The position numbers were made by a program, and so were the translations under genes. Below are positions 34,640 to 46,364 of a stretch of 64,000 bases of DNA, piece by piece; positions within the stretch are counted from its first letter, which is position 1; each line of letters begins with the position of its first letter. This stretch comes from Morella rubra (lineage: Eukaryota; Streptophyta; Magnoliopsida; Fagales; Myricaceae), in assembly GCA_003952965.2 (NCBI GenBank), contig RXIC02000471.1, positions 147,438 to 211,437 on the forward strand, written 5' to 3'. The notes beneath the pieces were generated by a model that had not been told where the DNA came from, did not search any database, and saw only the letters and a list, made by a program, of their open reading frames with translations.

Positions 34640-36022
34640 TTTTTTCAGCTTGCTTCCAGCTCCATGGTTAGCTTTACAACTTGATCTTCAAGTGCTTGAT
34701 TAGTCACAGTTAGCTCTTGAATTTTCTGGTTTTGTTCTACTTTCTCTTTTTCAATAGAATCATTTTCTTCAGTAACAAGATATTCTCTTTTTTAATTTTG
34801 ATGCTTTCATCATATAGCTCTTGATAGGCTTCTTTCAAGCTCTCAGTTTCATTCAAATCTTCAGCAGATGTGTCATCTAAAATATCACATTCAACAAACT
34901 CGTTAGATAAAGTAGATGAAGTGAAAGCTACAAAATTTACCTTATCAGATTCAGAGGTTTCATGATCTGAGGAACTTGTTTCCGATTCTGAATCTGAGAG
35001 AGAGGTCTTTAACACTCGCTTTCCTTTTGATTTCAAGAAGGTTGGACATTCAGCCTTAAAATGTCCAAACCCTTTACATTCATGACATTGTAAACCATGA
35101 TCAGATTTCTTCTTGGCATCTCTTCGCTCAGGTTTATCTTTTTGTTCAGTGTTCTTCCAATTCGGCTTGGTAGTGGGTTTTGAGTTAGACTTCTGTCCTT
35201 TCCAGTTTCTGCCCTTTTTAAACCTGAACACTTTTCGAAATTTTTTGACAAAGAGTGCGATGTCTTCTTCATCTAATGCCTCATCTTCAGAACAAGAATC
35301 GTCATCCAAAACCTTCAACGCAATGGACTTTCCTTTCTTAGCTGGAGGAAACCCCATTTCATAAGTTTGAAGAGAACCCACTAGTTCATCAAGCTTAATA
35401 GAGTCCAGATTTTTACTCTCTTCAATGGCTGTCACTTTAGCCCTAAACCTTTATGGTAAAGATCTCAGAACCTTACGAACGACCTTAGATTCAGGTATTT
35501 TCTCACCTAAACTAAAGCTACAGTTTACCAGATTTGTGAGTTTCCCGTAAAACTCGTCAAACGTTTCATCGTCTTTCATTCTAAGCTCTTCAAATTTAGT
35601 GATGTTCATCTGAAGTTTGGAATCCCTAACTGCCTTCGTACCTTCATGAGTGACCAAGAGGATATCCCATGCCTCTTTTGCTGTTTCACAGTTAGAAATC
35701 CGCATGAATTCTTCAAGGGAAAACGCTCATGAAAATGGCATTAATTCCCTTACTGTTCCAGCCAGAATTTAGCAACTCAACAGCAGACCATTGCTGTGGT
35801 TCTTTTACAATCTTTTCTTCATTTACAACAGTATACGGTTTCTCCCATCCTAAAGTCACAGAAGTCCATACCCTTTCATCAATCGACTTGAGAAATGCTC
35901 TCATTCTCACTTTCCAATAAGCGTAGTTCGAGCCATCGAAATACGGAGGAACATTCAGCGATTGTCCTTTATCCATATTGGATAATTGAGTCTTAGGAGT
36001 CGAAGTTTGCTTTGATACCAAT
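34640..36022 (-). mobile_element. Gag region and primer binding site of the copia element
   Basis: The N-terminal part reads PPYFDGSNYAYWKVRMRAFL, the UBN2/DUF4219 gag type, followed by a knuckle CHECKGFGHFKAECP (about 35040-35090). The tRNA-Met-like primer site lies at about 36010-36021. Confidence 0.85.
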
Positions 36023-36940
36023 TGAAGTGGATGGTTTAAGACTCAATAGCTTTGCCGAACCTAGAAGGGGGGGTTGAATAGGTTCAATTTTTTCTTGAAT
36101 TCTATAACCACTTAATTACTGCACACTCTTCACAAGCACAGTTAGTAATTTCAAGAAAAACCAAATCAACAAAATAATCGTGCGGAAGAATTAACCAACT
36201 ATGGACACTGTACAGCAGTATATTCAATCAGCTGAATATTACTTCTTACGTTCTTTATCAATTAAAGAAACTAAAGCAAGAACTAATCCTAATACCAGGA
36301 AGTTATTCAATGTAAACAAATCAAAACAGGGACACCAAAATTTGTTTACGAAGAGAAAACCCACTTGAAAGAATTCTTTCAAGAGGAAAAAACTCTCCGG
36401 GCCTAAGGCCAGCTGTTCGAATCCACTATAATCTTCAACTTCAGTACACAGTGATCTTATAGGCTACCCAAACCCGTTTGCTAGTCTAATACACAGTTAC
36501 CTTACCTGGAATCCAACTTCCAGATCTGCCTTCATGCAGGGAACGAGGAACTCCTCTTCCGGTTGAAGATTTTGATTCTGAAACATTGATCTTTCACAAC
36601 CACGCTGATTTATTCACACTTGGGTTCAATCTCAGTTTACTTACAGCAAACTACAGAAACTTTTTCAGAGAATGTACGTAGAATTAAGGCTTTAGGAAAC
36701 AAGGCTTTCTCTCCAGGAATCACTCAAGCAATCATCCGGTTCTTGGATGTGAGACGAAAAACCGCTTTTATATTCTGGAGGTCCGGGTGGAAGTCTTCTC
36801 ACGAATACTCTAGTAATCTTGCTTCTTGCGCGCTTCTGTCAAAACCGTTGTAACTGCCTTTCATGAGTCTTGATCAAACTATGAATGAACTTAGATCAAA
36901 CTTAGAGTGAAGTCTATACGCCAACTAAAGTACATTAACA
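36023..36940 (-). repeat. 5' LTR of the copia element
   Basis: 918 bp with inverted TG...CA ends, bounded on the left by the primer binding site and on the right by host DNA that matches the tandem copy at about 39690. Confidence 0.82.
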
Positions 36941-37196
36941 ATGTGTCAAAAAAAAAAAAGACTACGTCCTTTGGTCATGAGTGACGTGATCGACTTTCCT
37001 TTTTTCCCAAGAAACAAAAGCCACCACCTCGCGGGTTGACGTGGCAAAGTAGAAACTTCAAATCTTGCCCAATTTTCCACACCATTACATTATGGCAATT
37101 GGATGGACCAGTGCTGGCTTCACAAGTCTCCAACGTTCAATTCATACCAATCAAATCAACGAGTGAGAAAGGGGAAGTGCTACAATTTTCTATTGC
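36941..37196. repeat. Tandem host duplication, copy I right part
   Basis: Homologous to 39694-39945 (from the A-run before GACTACGTCCTTTGG to CTATTGCCGTA). It joins directly to the start of copy II. Confidence 0.82.
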
Positions 37197-39945
37197 CGTA
37201 TAAATCAACAATCTGTAATTAATTATTAAATTTATATTTCTCACACAAATTCAATAAGAAAATTTGATGATCACCAGCATATGTAATTTGTGAGTCTCGA
37301 CACTTTGTCTTATGGTATGAGAGGTATTCTGAGTCTTGAAAAACTTGGTTTTCCTAATATTAGAATTTAAGTCTATTGGTTTGCAAAATTTAAGTCTGTT
37401 GGTTTGTTTTTTGGTTTATAGTTTTATTTTTTTGGTATTTTGAGTCTTTTATTTTGTATTTTTGAGTTTTATTTAGATATACTCAAGATATTCTTCTATC
37501 ATATAAGTGTAAGTATTTTAATCAAATTTGAAGGCAGTGTCCTTATTTCTTAAAAAAAAGAAAAAACCTTGGTAAAGAGTGTAGCTGACAGAATATTGGG
37601 TGTGAAAGAACCCACGATTTCAGACTGTGATTAGGAAAAGAAGGACCAAGGAAGGTTGAAGCTGTGAGACTAAAAGTTTTGAAAGAAGATGGGTCGAATC
37701 AGATGCGTCTGAGCCCCACAACGAGGACACGTATGCTGACAAATGGAGTCACAGGAGAATATGACCCTTGTTAGCGGGAATGCGCTTACCAAAATGGGAT
37801 CACCGTGTTCCATAATTTTCTATTTAAATGTGTACTTCATTTACTGTTATCCGTGTGAAAATTTAGGCAATAAGAGTCTTACAATGCTTGTGGTATCTCT
37901 CTTTCTCCAAATTCGGACAATTTTTTTTTCTTTTTCGAATATCTTGATTTCCAATACGTAGAATGCTTGATGCAATAAGGAAAACATAAGTTACGAGAAA
38001 ATTGCCAACACAAACTCTTACAAGTAGAAAAAATAGAAAAAAATTATTAATTTTTTGTCCTAAATAATGCCGAGAGGCTAACATTGCATATTGAATTCAT
38101 AGAACAAGTTACAATAAAAGAACTAGAAACTATAGATCCAAGCAAACTAAGCTGCAAAAGGACCAGCGGGACCCACAAGGGCCAATAAACCACAAACTAG
38201 GAAAGGGCGGCAGCCTAGACACAAATGCAACAAATTCCACAAGGGGGTCGGCAAGGCCAACAAATGGCCGAAAAATCCAACAAGTGGCCGGGAAAGCCCT
38301 TCGGGGCTGCAACAACCGAAATAAGGACAAACAAGCCCACCAACGGGCATAAATAACGCAACACTACAGAGAAAAAAAACACGCTCTCAGAAACCAAGAG
38401 AGGCCGAAAAACAAGGTCGAAGATCACCAGGTAAGGCAAAGCGTGCGTGGCATGTGCGATCGGAAATGGAATAGATCTGCACAGATCGGAATGCCCAAAG
38501 GTGTTGGATCTGACCAAGGGACAGTGGCTCTAAAGATCGTCGAAAAAAGCCAGTGCAAGGAGAAAAAAGGTTAGGCGCGTGAGGCATAAGCGGTGACACG
38601 AGACGGCCTACCCGCTATGGGATGTCTCAAGAAGGACCGGCTGGAGGAGCGGGTCCTGATGGGCTGATGCGTGGCCTCTGGGGGTAAGCAAAAATGCTGA
38701 GATCTAGCCTCCAAGACTCCAAGCAAAAATTGAAGGAAAAACAAGGGAAAAGGGGAAGAGAACGGTCGGTCTTGGCACAAAAAGAGGTGCCGATGAAGGA
38801 GGGAGGATGGGAGGAGCTCCGGCTCCTCCCACTGCCTGAGATCGGAGTAGAGAAAAAAGTTGAACTGCTAGAGTTTAGGGTGTTCTAGAGAGAAGGCAGA
38901 TCCTCTCTATAAATTATCAGTTTAATTGTTGAGAATAAACTATAAGTACTTAAGTATTCATGACATGATCAACTAAATCCGACTTTATAGTTTTCTACTT
39001 CTTTGAATCCAATCTTTAGGACAAGTCTTTTTAGGCATGCGAAGAAAACGCAACTTAATAACTCAGCCAATATTATCATATTTATAGATCGAGGAAGAGG
39101 GAGCTCCCTTAAGCTAGCTACATGATGCAGCAGGAGAAGTTAGAAATGAGGGTTTATCAAAGTCCCAGCAGATCTTGGTCCCATGCTTGATTACGAAGAA
39201 AGAAAACATCAAATATTTGACTTTATTATATCGGGAAAATTAATAATTTGGGATCTATTTTATGCGGTGAGGCGAGATTTTAGTTTAATTTGATTACCAT
39301 TATCTTATTTTGAGAATTTCTACGCTCTGGTAGATTCTGAAGTCCATACAGTTGTAGAAGAAGGTACGGCCTTTCCATCATTTTCAACTGTAATGGTGCA
39401 AACTCCATCACAATTCAAAACAAACAGGATTATGCTGATCTTAAAGAGGGCGGCCACCTAATTGTGTATGTTTTTACACGTTGCTGAGAGCAGCACCACT
39501 TGCTACCCTCTCCCCCAAAAGCGTAAATGGTTGGATTTTTCCACCCCTCTTTTTATACCTTGGTTTAACTATACTAATACAATATAGTTTTGTGAAAAAA
39601 CGGGTGTACAACCGCTTATATGGGCATGTTAATCTCAACTAACTGGAAGTTGGGTGAAATTCCATCATTTGTGTTCTTCTTTTCCACAACATTAATGTGT
39701 TAAAAAAAAAAGACTTCGTCCTTTGGTCACGAGTGACGTGATCGACTTTCTTTCTTTTTTAAACCTTCACCTACCGGGTTGACGAGGCACAGTAGTAACT
39801 TTCAATCATGCCCAATTTTCCACACCATTACATTATGGCAATTGGGTGACCAAAGCCAGCCTCACAAGTCTCCGACGTTCAATTCATACCAATCAAATCA
39901 ACGAGTGTGAAGGGGAAGTGCTACAATTTTCTATTGCCGTACCGG
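37197..39945. repeat. Tandem host duplication, copy II
   Basis: 37197-38015 and 38896-39165 match 26765-27809; 39690-39945 matches 36941-37196. The 39166-39689 segment is unmatched in copy I. No gene is evident. The copy ends about 240 bp before the 3' end of the phytocyanin at 40189. Confidence 0.8.
38016..38895 (-). mobile_element. LINE-like insertion with internal part missing
   Basis: This is present only in copy II of the host duplication. On the minus strand the right end looks like a GC-rich LINE leader and the left end like a LINE 3' region with TTGTAACTTGTTCTATGA. The proteins expected between them are absent. No clear target duplication was found. Confidence 0.45.
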
Positions 39946-40059
39946 CTACCATAACAAGACGAAAGATCATAGCGAAGTGGATGATGAAATTTAGAGCTCA
40001 TACCATTAATAATTTCCATCATGCAAACTAAAACTTCCGGCAAAACATGAAGAACAGCT

Positions 40060-40065
40060 TTATTG
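40060..40065 (-). terminator. Possible polyadenylation signal of the gene at 40189-41021
   Basis: AATAAA on the minus strand, about 125 bp downstream of the stop codon, a plausible distance for a plant 3' end. Confidence 0.4.
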
Positions 40066-40188
40066 AAATTCAATTTCTATAATATAATAAAATTCACATA
40101 GGGAAATCATACCGAGGCCAAAAAAATAAAAATACAAAAAACAAAAATTAAATCATGTAGGTGTCGCAATAATTTCCTACAATCACTT

Positions 40189-41021
40189 CTAGTATAGGAA
40201 GGCTATGACAATCGACAAGAATGTGGCACCCAAGCCAGTAACCCCAAGGGATGTAGCGGAGCTTGGAGGTGGAGGGGGGGAAGCAGAACCTGTAGGAGAG
40301 GGCGTTGAAGGAGTAGTGGTGGACGATGGTGGGGTGGCTGTGGGTGGAGGTGGGGAAGCAGAACCTGTAGGAGAGGGCGTTGAAGGAGTAGTTGTGGACG
40401 ATGGTGGGGTGGCAGTGGTTGGAGGGGGAGCAGCAGCCCCTGTAGGAGATGGCGTTGAAGGAGAAGGGGTGGCCGCAGGAGGACTGGCAGTCGGAGAAGT
40501 AGCTGCAGTGACATTGATTGCCAACTTCTGACCCAGGGTGCAGTGACTGGCAATAGTGCAGATGTAGTAATGCTCCCCAGCATCATTGAGGGTCAGATTT
40601 GCAGGACCGTTGGTTTCAATGGAAATGGGACTAGTAAGATTGCAGACATCGTAAGCCGCCTTGGTCACTCTGGCAACGTCGTGCGCTCCAGTTGTGAAAG
40701 TGAAGACTGCAAAATGCAGAACACAGATCAAAATTAAAAAGTTTTCCTTCGGTCTCTGCAATGTTTTGATTCATTCTGTGTAAATTAAACATTTAATATT
40801 TTCTAATAATGGAATTAAAATTAAATTTGACTTGTTTTACCCAGAATGTCACCAACGGTGAAGCTCTTGTTGGCAGCCCAGGTGCTGTAAGCACCGGCAC
40901 CGCTAGGAGGGACGGTCCAGCCCGAGGTGTCACCGACGGTATAGGTTGTCGCCATTGAGGTTTGCAGCACAGCTGCAACTGCTATTAGTGCGAGCAAACA
41001 CATGTTTAGCGTTTTAGCCAT
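40189..41021 (-). CDS. Phytocyanin with long Pro-rich, AGP-like tail (uclacyanin-like)
   Basis: Two exons: 41021-40841 and 40706-40189 (699 bp, 232 residues), with a phase-1 intron, donor GTAAAA and acceptor TTGCAG. Signal peptide about 1-24 (MAKTLNMCLLALIAVAAVLQ...). Domain TYTVGDTSGWTVPP to QKLAINV. Copper ligands are complete: His69 (AHDV), Cys110, His115 and Gln120 (YICTIASHCTLGQ). Residues about 127-212 are Ala/Pro/Ser/Thr-rich, a chimeric arabinogalactan-type region expected to be hydroxylated and glycosylated, built of near-identical repeats of about 25 residues (TPPSSTTTPSTPSPTG core). The C-terminus (about 213-232) is hydrophobic, a GPI signal. It is likely an extracellular, plasma-membrane-anchored copper protein in the cell wall. 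Confidence 0.93.
40270..40480 (-). repeat. In-frame tandem repeats in the Pro-rich tail
   Basis: Units of about 75 bp (25 codons) are repeated two to three times with few changes, giving the repeated TPPSSTTTPSTPSPTG core. Such arrays vary in number between alleles. Confidence 0.85.
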
Positions 41022-41151
41022 TGCCCTGTGTTCTTGGAGGTCAGGTCGCCCCGGTTCTCTTGTACTCTGTTTTTGCTCTGTTTCTTTAACTCAAGCCCTG
41101 TTCGATTGTGAGGAGAGAACTACCACTGGGAACCACAGGCCTCTGCTTCTG

Positions 41152-41159
41152 TATTTATA
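41152..41159 (-). promoter_or_regulatory. TATA box of the gene at 40189-41021
   Basis: TATAAATA on the minus strand, about 131-138 bp upstream of the ATG. Confidence 0.7.
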
Positions 41160-42569
41160 GAGAACTACACCGCCCACCCATTTGGAATTGTGGCATGGGG
41201 TGGATGCCATGTGTATGACTTGGTCAACACGACTGAATCGTTATTGGAGATGGAGTTGGCCTGTTCTTCATAGGCTAAAGCGATTCGAGACTTCTATAGA
41301 AAATTTAGGTTACGGCGTGAGGTTTCCACGAAACGAAATGCGACTTCCAGCGTTACATACCCAAAAAGTAAAAAGGCAACTTCCAGCGTTGATTAGTCAA
41401 ATGCCGGCCTGTTCTACGAAGTCTGGCGAACGCAATGCACAGTTTTTCAACCTTCTCGACAGAAACACAATGGGAAAAGAAAAAATTAAGTCAATTACCC
41501 TACCAAACCCCTGGAGGCTGCCACGCTACCGTCTTTATCTCAACAAAGAGACGCCATTTTTCTTTACTTATCTTCTATATATGCCTTTGATCATATACTG
41601 TTCCTACATTGTAAAATGGCGAATTAAACTACACGATGGGAGGAAAACTGGAATGCAGTATTTCATACCAAAAGCATCGAATATGGGGAAGGTAGGAGTT
41701 GGTGAGAAGAGAATTTGTCAAACTAGGCTTCAAGTCCATGAGGATTTGGTATCATAAACTAATTCACTACTGATTTGAATGGCACTTAATGATTTTATGT
41801 TACAGGAATATCAAATGGAAAGAAAATTTCCAAATTTTGTGAATTGGGTTCTTCATGGAAGTCAGTTCAACAAATGCTTGGTTTCATGGATCAGTAATTC
41901 TTGGTTTATTCCTCTACTTAGATTAATGATGTCTTTAATGAAATTAATACCAAAAAAGTGAGAAAATTATGTAAATTTTTATCCAAGAGTCTAGTTTCTA
42001 CTTGGAGCTGTAATGTTTTTGGGTTTGTTTCTCTTCGTAGATTAATGATGACTTAAATGACCAAAAGCGAAAGAAATGAATGCATGTGAAAAACAATGGA
42101 AGCAAACCAAAAGTGAATGCTTACTTTTAGCTGTGTTTCTGCAATATTCGAAGACGTTTGTTCTTGTTATGTCTACACATGTACCAAGATGCTTGTAGAG
42201 CCGGCACGGTGGCCCAAGTCACCTACATCATGGGCCGGCAAAGAGGGAAGAGGAGCCGAAACTGCCTCTGACCAGCAATGACACATGCGTACGTAGCTGT
42301 GTCGATTCTTCAGTTTGCTTCTTCAAGTCATTTTCGCCGTGTCGAAATCTATTGAAATTTGAAGGGTCGGTTTGTTATGATCAGTTTTATACAAATTGAT
42401 TAGCAAACGGGACCCAATTTGGGATTAGTTTATGCCATTTGGCAAAGTTTTAGTTGATTAATTAATTTCCTCAAACATTAATCATGTCCTGAAGCAGCAA
42501 GTGTCGTTGTTCAACGTCAATGGTGTCCCTGCAAGTGTTTGTTGGGTTAATTTCCTTTTCCAACCAAAT
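41160..42569. other. Intergenic, nothing supported
   Basis: This includes the distal promoter of the gene at 40189-41021. A plus-strand open frame at 41182-41757 has no recognisable domain and starts in that promoter. Confidence 0.5.
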
Positions 42570-44500
42570 TGCTAGGAGACAAATTAATGAAAAGGGTCTT
42601 TCATCCCACCTTAAATGACGGAGTAATAAGCCACAGACTTCAATCCAATCAACATGTAAACTAGAACTTACAAATTGATAGACTGGAAACTTAAGGCAAA
42701 TCATTTGACTGAGAACAGAGAGTGAGTACAGAGAAACGACGGAAGCTTTTGCCATTCCAGAAGGGATATCTTTAATTATTGGAGTCCGTAAAGCAAGTTT
42801 CGAAAAGTGTGGGATTAAATAAAATATCTTTGAACAAGTCCAAGTTCTTATAACTGTTAACCAATGGATATGAAGTAATCGACTTGGAAGGAAGAGATGA
42901 CCTGCTCTACCCAAGTCTTAGCAAAACTTTTTACTCAATCCACGGTGTTATCCCAAGGAGCTGGGTGCTCTCACATCTCGTATCAAATTATCAATTTGCA
43001 ATGCCTCCCCTCGAATGAAGTTCGGATTTTGCTTTATAAGTGACACACCTTTGCACTTAAAAAAAAAAAGAAAAAAAAAGAGTTCAGTAAACTTCTTACT
43101 CATTAATTATGAGGTTCCTAATCTTTTGTACTCAGAATTACATATTTTTGTTACATTTTACTCCTCAATTATATATGTGTAGACTTTACACCTTCTACTG
43201 AGTGAAATGATAATTTTATCTTCATATATTATAACTTGTGATATTTTGTGTGAGTGTAAATTCACCATTGCAATGTGAAAAATTACGGTTTAGACCTAAA
43301 CAAAACCTCTATGACAATTTTAGAACATGTTGTAAAATTATCTGCCTAGATTTGAGCAGAAGATTAAATGTTCGAAGTGGAAAATTTTGAAGCATCATTC
43401 AAAAGAAAAACCACTCTAATGGAAGAGATCATGAGTTGATTCTCAATACCCAAAACTAGAGAACTTTTTTAGAGTAATGTTTTCACCAAGGAGATCTTTC
43501 CAAATCGTGAACAAAACCATGCTTGCAACCCCTCGGTTTTAGGGATTTTGCTTGGTATTAAACGAGAGAATTTAAATAAAAAGAATAAAAAAGCCTCAGT
43601 CAGTACTCATGGTCTGTTTCTAGGAAGGTCTTAGTGTTTAAAAGAACTTGTAGTAGACCCTTTTAAATATCCAAAAAACACTGCATTCAAGGTTTCAAAC
43701 ACAAGAATGCTTAAAGTGAAGGTTTCTGAAGCCAAGCGTTTGTTAAACAAGTCTAACATTTTTGTAGAAATGTTGATTGCTACGCTAAGTCAAGATTTTC
43801 GCCAAGCAGAGATACAGAGCTTTGGGATTAGTTTAATCAAACGGATGTCGCGTCAAAAGTAGCTAGGAGACAAATGAGCGACGAGCTTCAATCCAGTAAA
43901 CTAGAACTTTTCTTTAAGGCAAATCATTTGAAGAATCAAGAATTCAAGATCTCGGGCTTTTTACTCAATCCACGGTGTTATCCCAAGGAGCTGGGTGCTC
44001 TCACATCTCGTATCAAATTATCAATTTGCAATGCCTCCCCTCGAATGAAGTTCGGATTTTGCTTTATAAGTGACACACCTTTGCACTTAAAAAAAAAGAA
44101 AAAAAAGAGTTCAGTAAACTTCTTACTCATTAATTATGAGGTTCCTAATCTTTTGTACTCAGAATTACATATTTTTGTTACATTTTACTCCTCAATTATA
44201 TATGTGTAGACTTTACACCTTCTACTGAGTGAAATGATAATTTTATCTTCATATATTATAACTTGTGATATTTTGTGTGAGTGTAAATTCACCATTGCAA
44301 TGTGAAAAATTACGGTTTAGACCTAAACAAAACCTCTATGACAATTTTAGAACATGTTGTAAAATTATCTGGCCTAGATTTGAACAATAACAAATTAAAT
44401 AGCAGAAGATTAAATCAAACTCCAATCATACAAAAAGATGAGATTTTGTTGACGAAGTGAAGAATTTTGAAGCATCATTCAAAAGAAAAACCACTCTGGG
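42570..44500. repeat. Local direct duplication
   Basis: Two direct copies: about 42570-43425 and 43860-44500. The core (42930-43350 and 43957-44375) is almost identical, including the stretch starting TTACTCAATCCACGG; the left ends differ by indels. The intervening 43426-43859 is unique. No coding sequence was recognised. Confidence 0.85.
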
Positions 44501-46364
44501 CTATTGATGTCATTCAAAATACACTAAGAAGAGAAACATTACAAACAGTAATTCAGACACTATAAACCCCTTTGTTGATTCTAACAACTTCAATGTAATA
44601 ATCCGAATAACCCTACTTGAACCCGCTCCCTGCGACAACCATTAGACCCTAAGGTTTTTCTTATAAACTTTTCACGAATGATCTCCTTTTTCAACAACTG
44701 AACTCTGGCAGCCAAACTCGTTCAGCACTATGAAGGGTTTACAACGGGAGGTTGATTTGAAGGTGATTAGATGAGAGAAAAAGCTACTAATTTAGATATG
44801 AAATCTCTAGAATGTTTTTCTATCTCAAATAAACAATGGTCTGCCTTCCTAGGGTTACAAGTCGACATCTTAAAGTGTTTAAAAGATACCTTGAGTTCCA
44901 AGTAAAATAGGACTTTAAAAAGCTGAGTTTTTTTTAAAATTGTTGATTCTCGCTTGAATCAAGGTCAAGCAGAGATCAGGCAAGCATTTCTGTGAAGGAT
45001 TCGCTCGAGCCAATATGCGAGCAATAGGCCAGGAGACTAATATGTGAAATCTCAACAATATTCGCTCAAGCTAGATCAAGTCGACCCATAAGAGAGCGAG
45101 ACTAATTTGTAAAATTTCGACAGTGTTCGCTCGAGTCTCTAGCGAGCGAGAGCTTTCAGTAATATTTTCACAGAGTTCGTTCAAGCATGGAGAAGACGAC
45201 TTGCTTGTAGAATTCTTTTCTTGAGCACGCACTATTGAAAGACTCCTTATTCTATTGAACAATCTAATAAGGAACTATTTTTTCTCTTGTGCACTGAAAT
45301 CAAACTTAACTGATAAGGAATTAGAACTCAATTTAGACTTAATTTGGCATGGAATTACAGCAATACTCAAATGCACTAAAACAATGGCCAAATAAATTTA
45401 CGTTTTCGTCCAAATTAATAAGGAAGAGATTAAATTGTAGACTATTTGTAATTGATGGGTGGAAATGTAATGAATTTAATAATTGTAAGTGCAAATTGTT
45501 ACAATTCCATGGTCACATCTTGAAAATGATACAATTGGAACATGTGACCACTTGGAGTTAGAATAATCAAATCGAGAAAATGCCTTGAAACTTAATTAAT
45601 ATCAGCATTCAATGAATTATTGATGGGAGTTGTAAAGTTCCAACGGAAGCTTCCTTGGAAAGGAAAAGCCCCCTTACAGTGTTGACTTTTTAGCAAATGG
45701 CTATTAATTACTTGGGCCCTCAAGCAATTTGCTGTTAGGGTGTAAAATATAATTTCTCTTATGATAAATATAGTAATTCTCAAATTGGACGGAGCTACAG
45801 CGGTATCCTGTAATGAGAGGTCCTGGTTAATTTATATATATGAGTGATGAATTGAATCCTCGTTAGAATATAAACATGTGATTGAGATTTTCTGTAATTT
45901 TCTAATATCTCATTTACGTAGTAAAATTTAGAGAGATAGATATAAAAGGCGGACCTCATAGTAAACGATATATGCTCGAAATTTTATATGGACAGATATA
46001 GACGTCATTAAATAGTATATGGTCTACCTGTTATTTTTATCTTTCTCTGAATTCTACTCTACAATTTAGACAAAGAATTGTAAAGTATCTTGATAGTTTA
46101 TGTGTATGGGCCAATACAGTGGAACAATGAAATTCAAAAATAAACCCGAATCAGAGAAAGTCCTAATTCAAACTTCAGATGACCACAGCGAGGAATAATA
46201 TTGAAATACAAAAACCCAAATCTGTGTATAAACCGAATAAGAATGATCACAGCCTCATGGTACACATGTACGTACGAGCCTGTGGTATGAACAGATACAA
46301 CACAACAAGCTGGGACACGAAGTCAACCATACAGAGATCACAACCAACAAGACACCAGTGGTAA
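44501..46364. other. Intergenic with a degenerate repeat
   Basis: No gene seen. At about 44945-45200 the phrase TTCGCTCGAGC and variants recur several times, some 50-60 bp apart, with GCGAGCGAG and TAATTTGTAAAAT between them. This is a degenerate tandem repeat of unknown origin. Confidence 0.5.

Larger units (their letters stand above)
27810..36940 (-). mobile_element. Ty1/copia LTR retrotransposon, Sirevirus-like
   Basis: Minus-strand element. From right to left: LTR 36023-36940 (918 bp, TGTTAATG...CACTTCA on the minus strand), primer binding site TGGTATCAAAGC (about 36010-36021), gag with CCHC knuckles (about 34640-36000), protease (DSGCSKHMCG near 34090), integrase (about 33275-33720), reverse transcriptase (about 31980-32780), RNase H (about 31090-31620), then an extra open frame (28398-29717) and three polypurine tracts. 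Integrase before reverse transcriptase makes it Ty1/copia. The extra gene and repeated polypurine tracts near the 3' end are Sirevirus traits. A full second LTR is not seen at the left; only its first bases adjoin the last polypurine tract. It is broken, with several interruptions in gag-pol. Confidence 0.88.

Noticed and set aside
41182-41757. A 191-codon plus-strand open frame
   Set aside because: It has no recognisable domain, signal or repeat conservation, and it begins within the promoter of the divergently placed phytocyanin. Probably chance.
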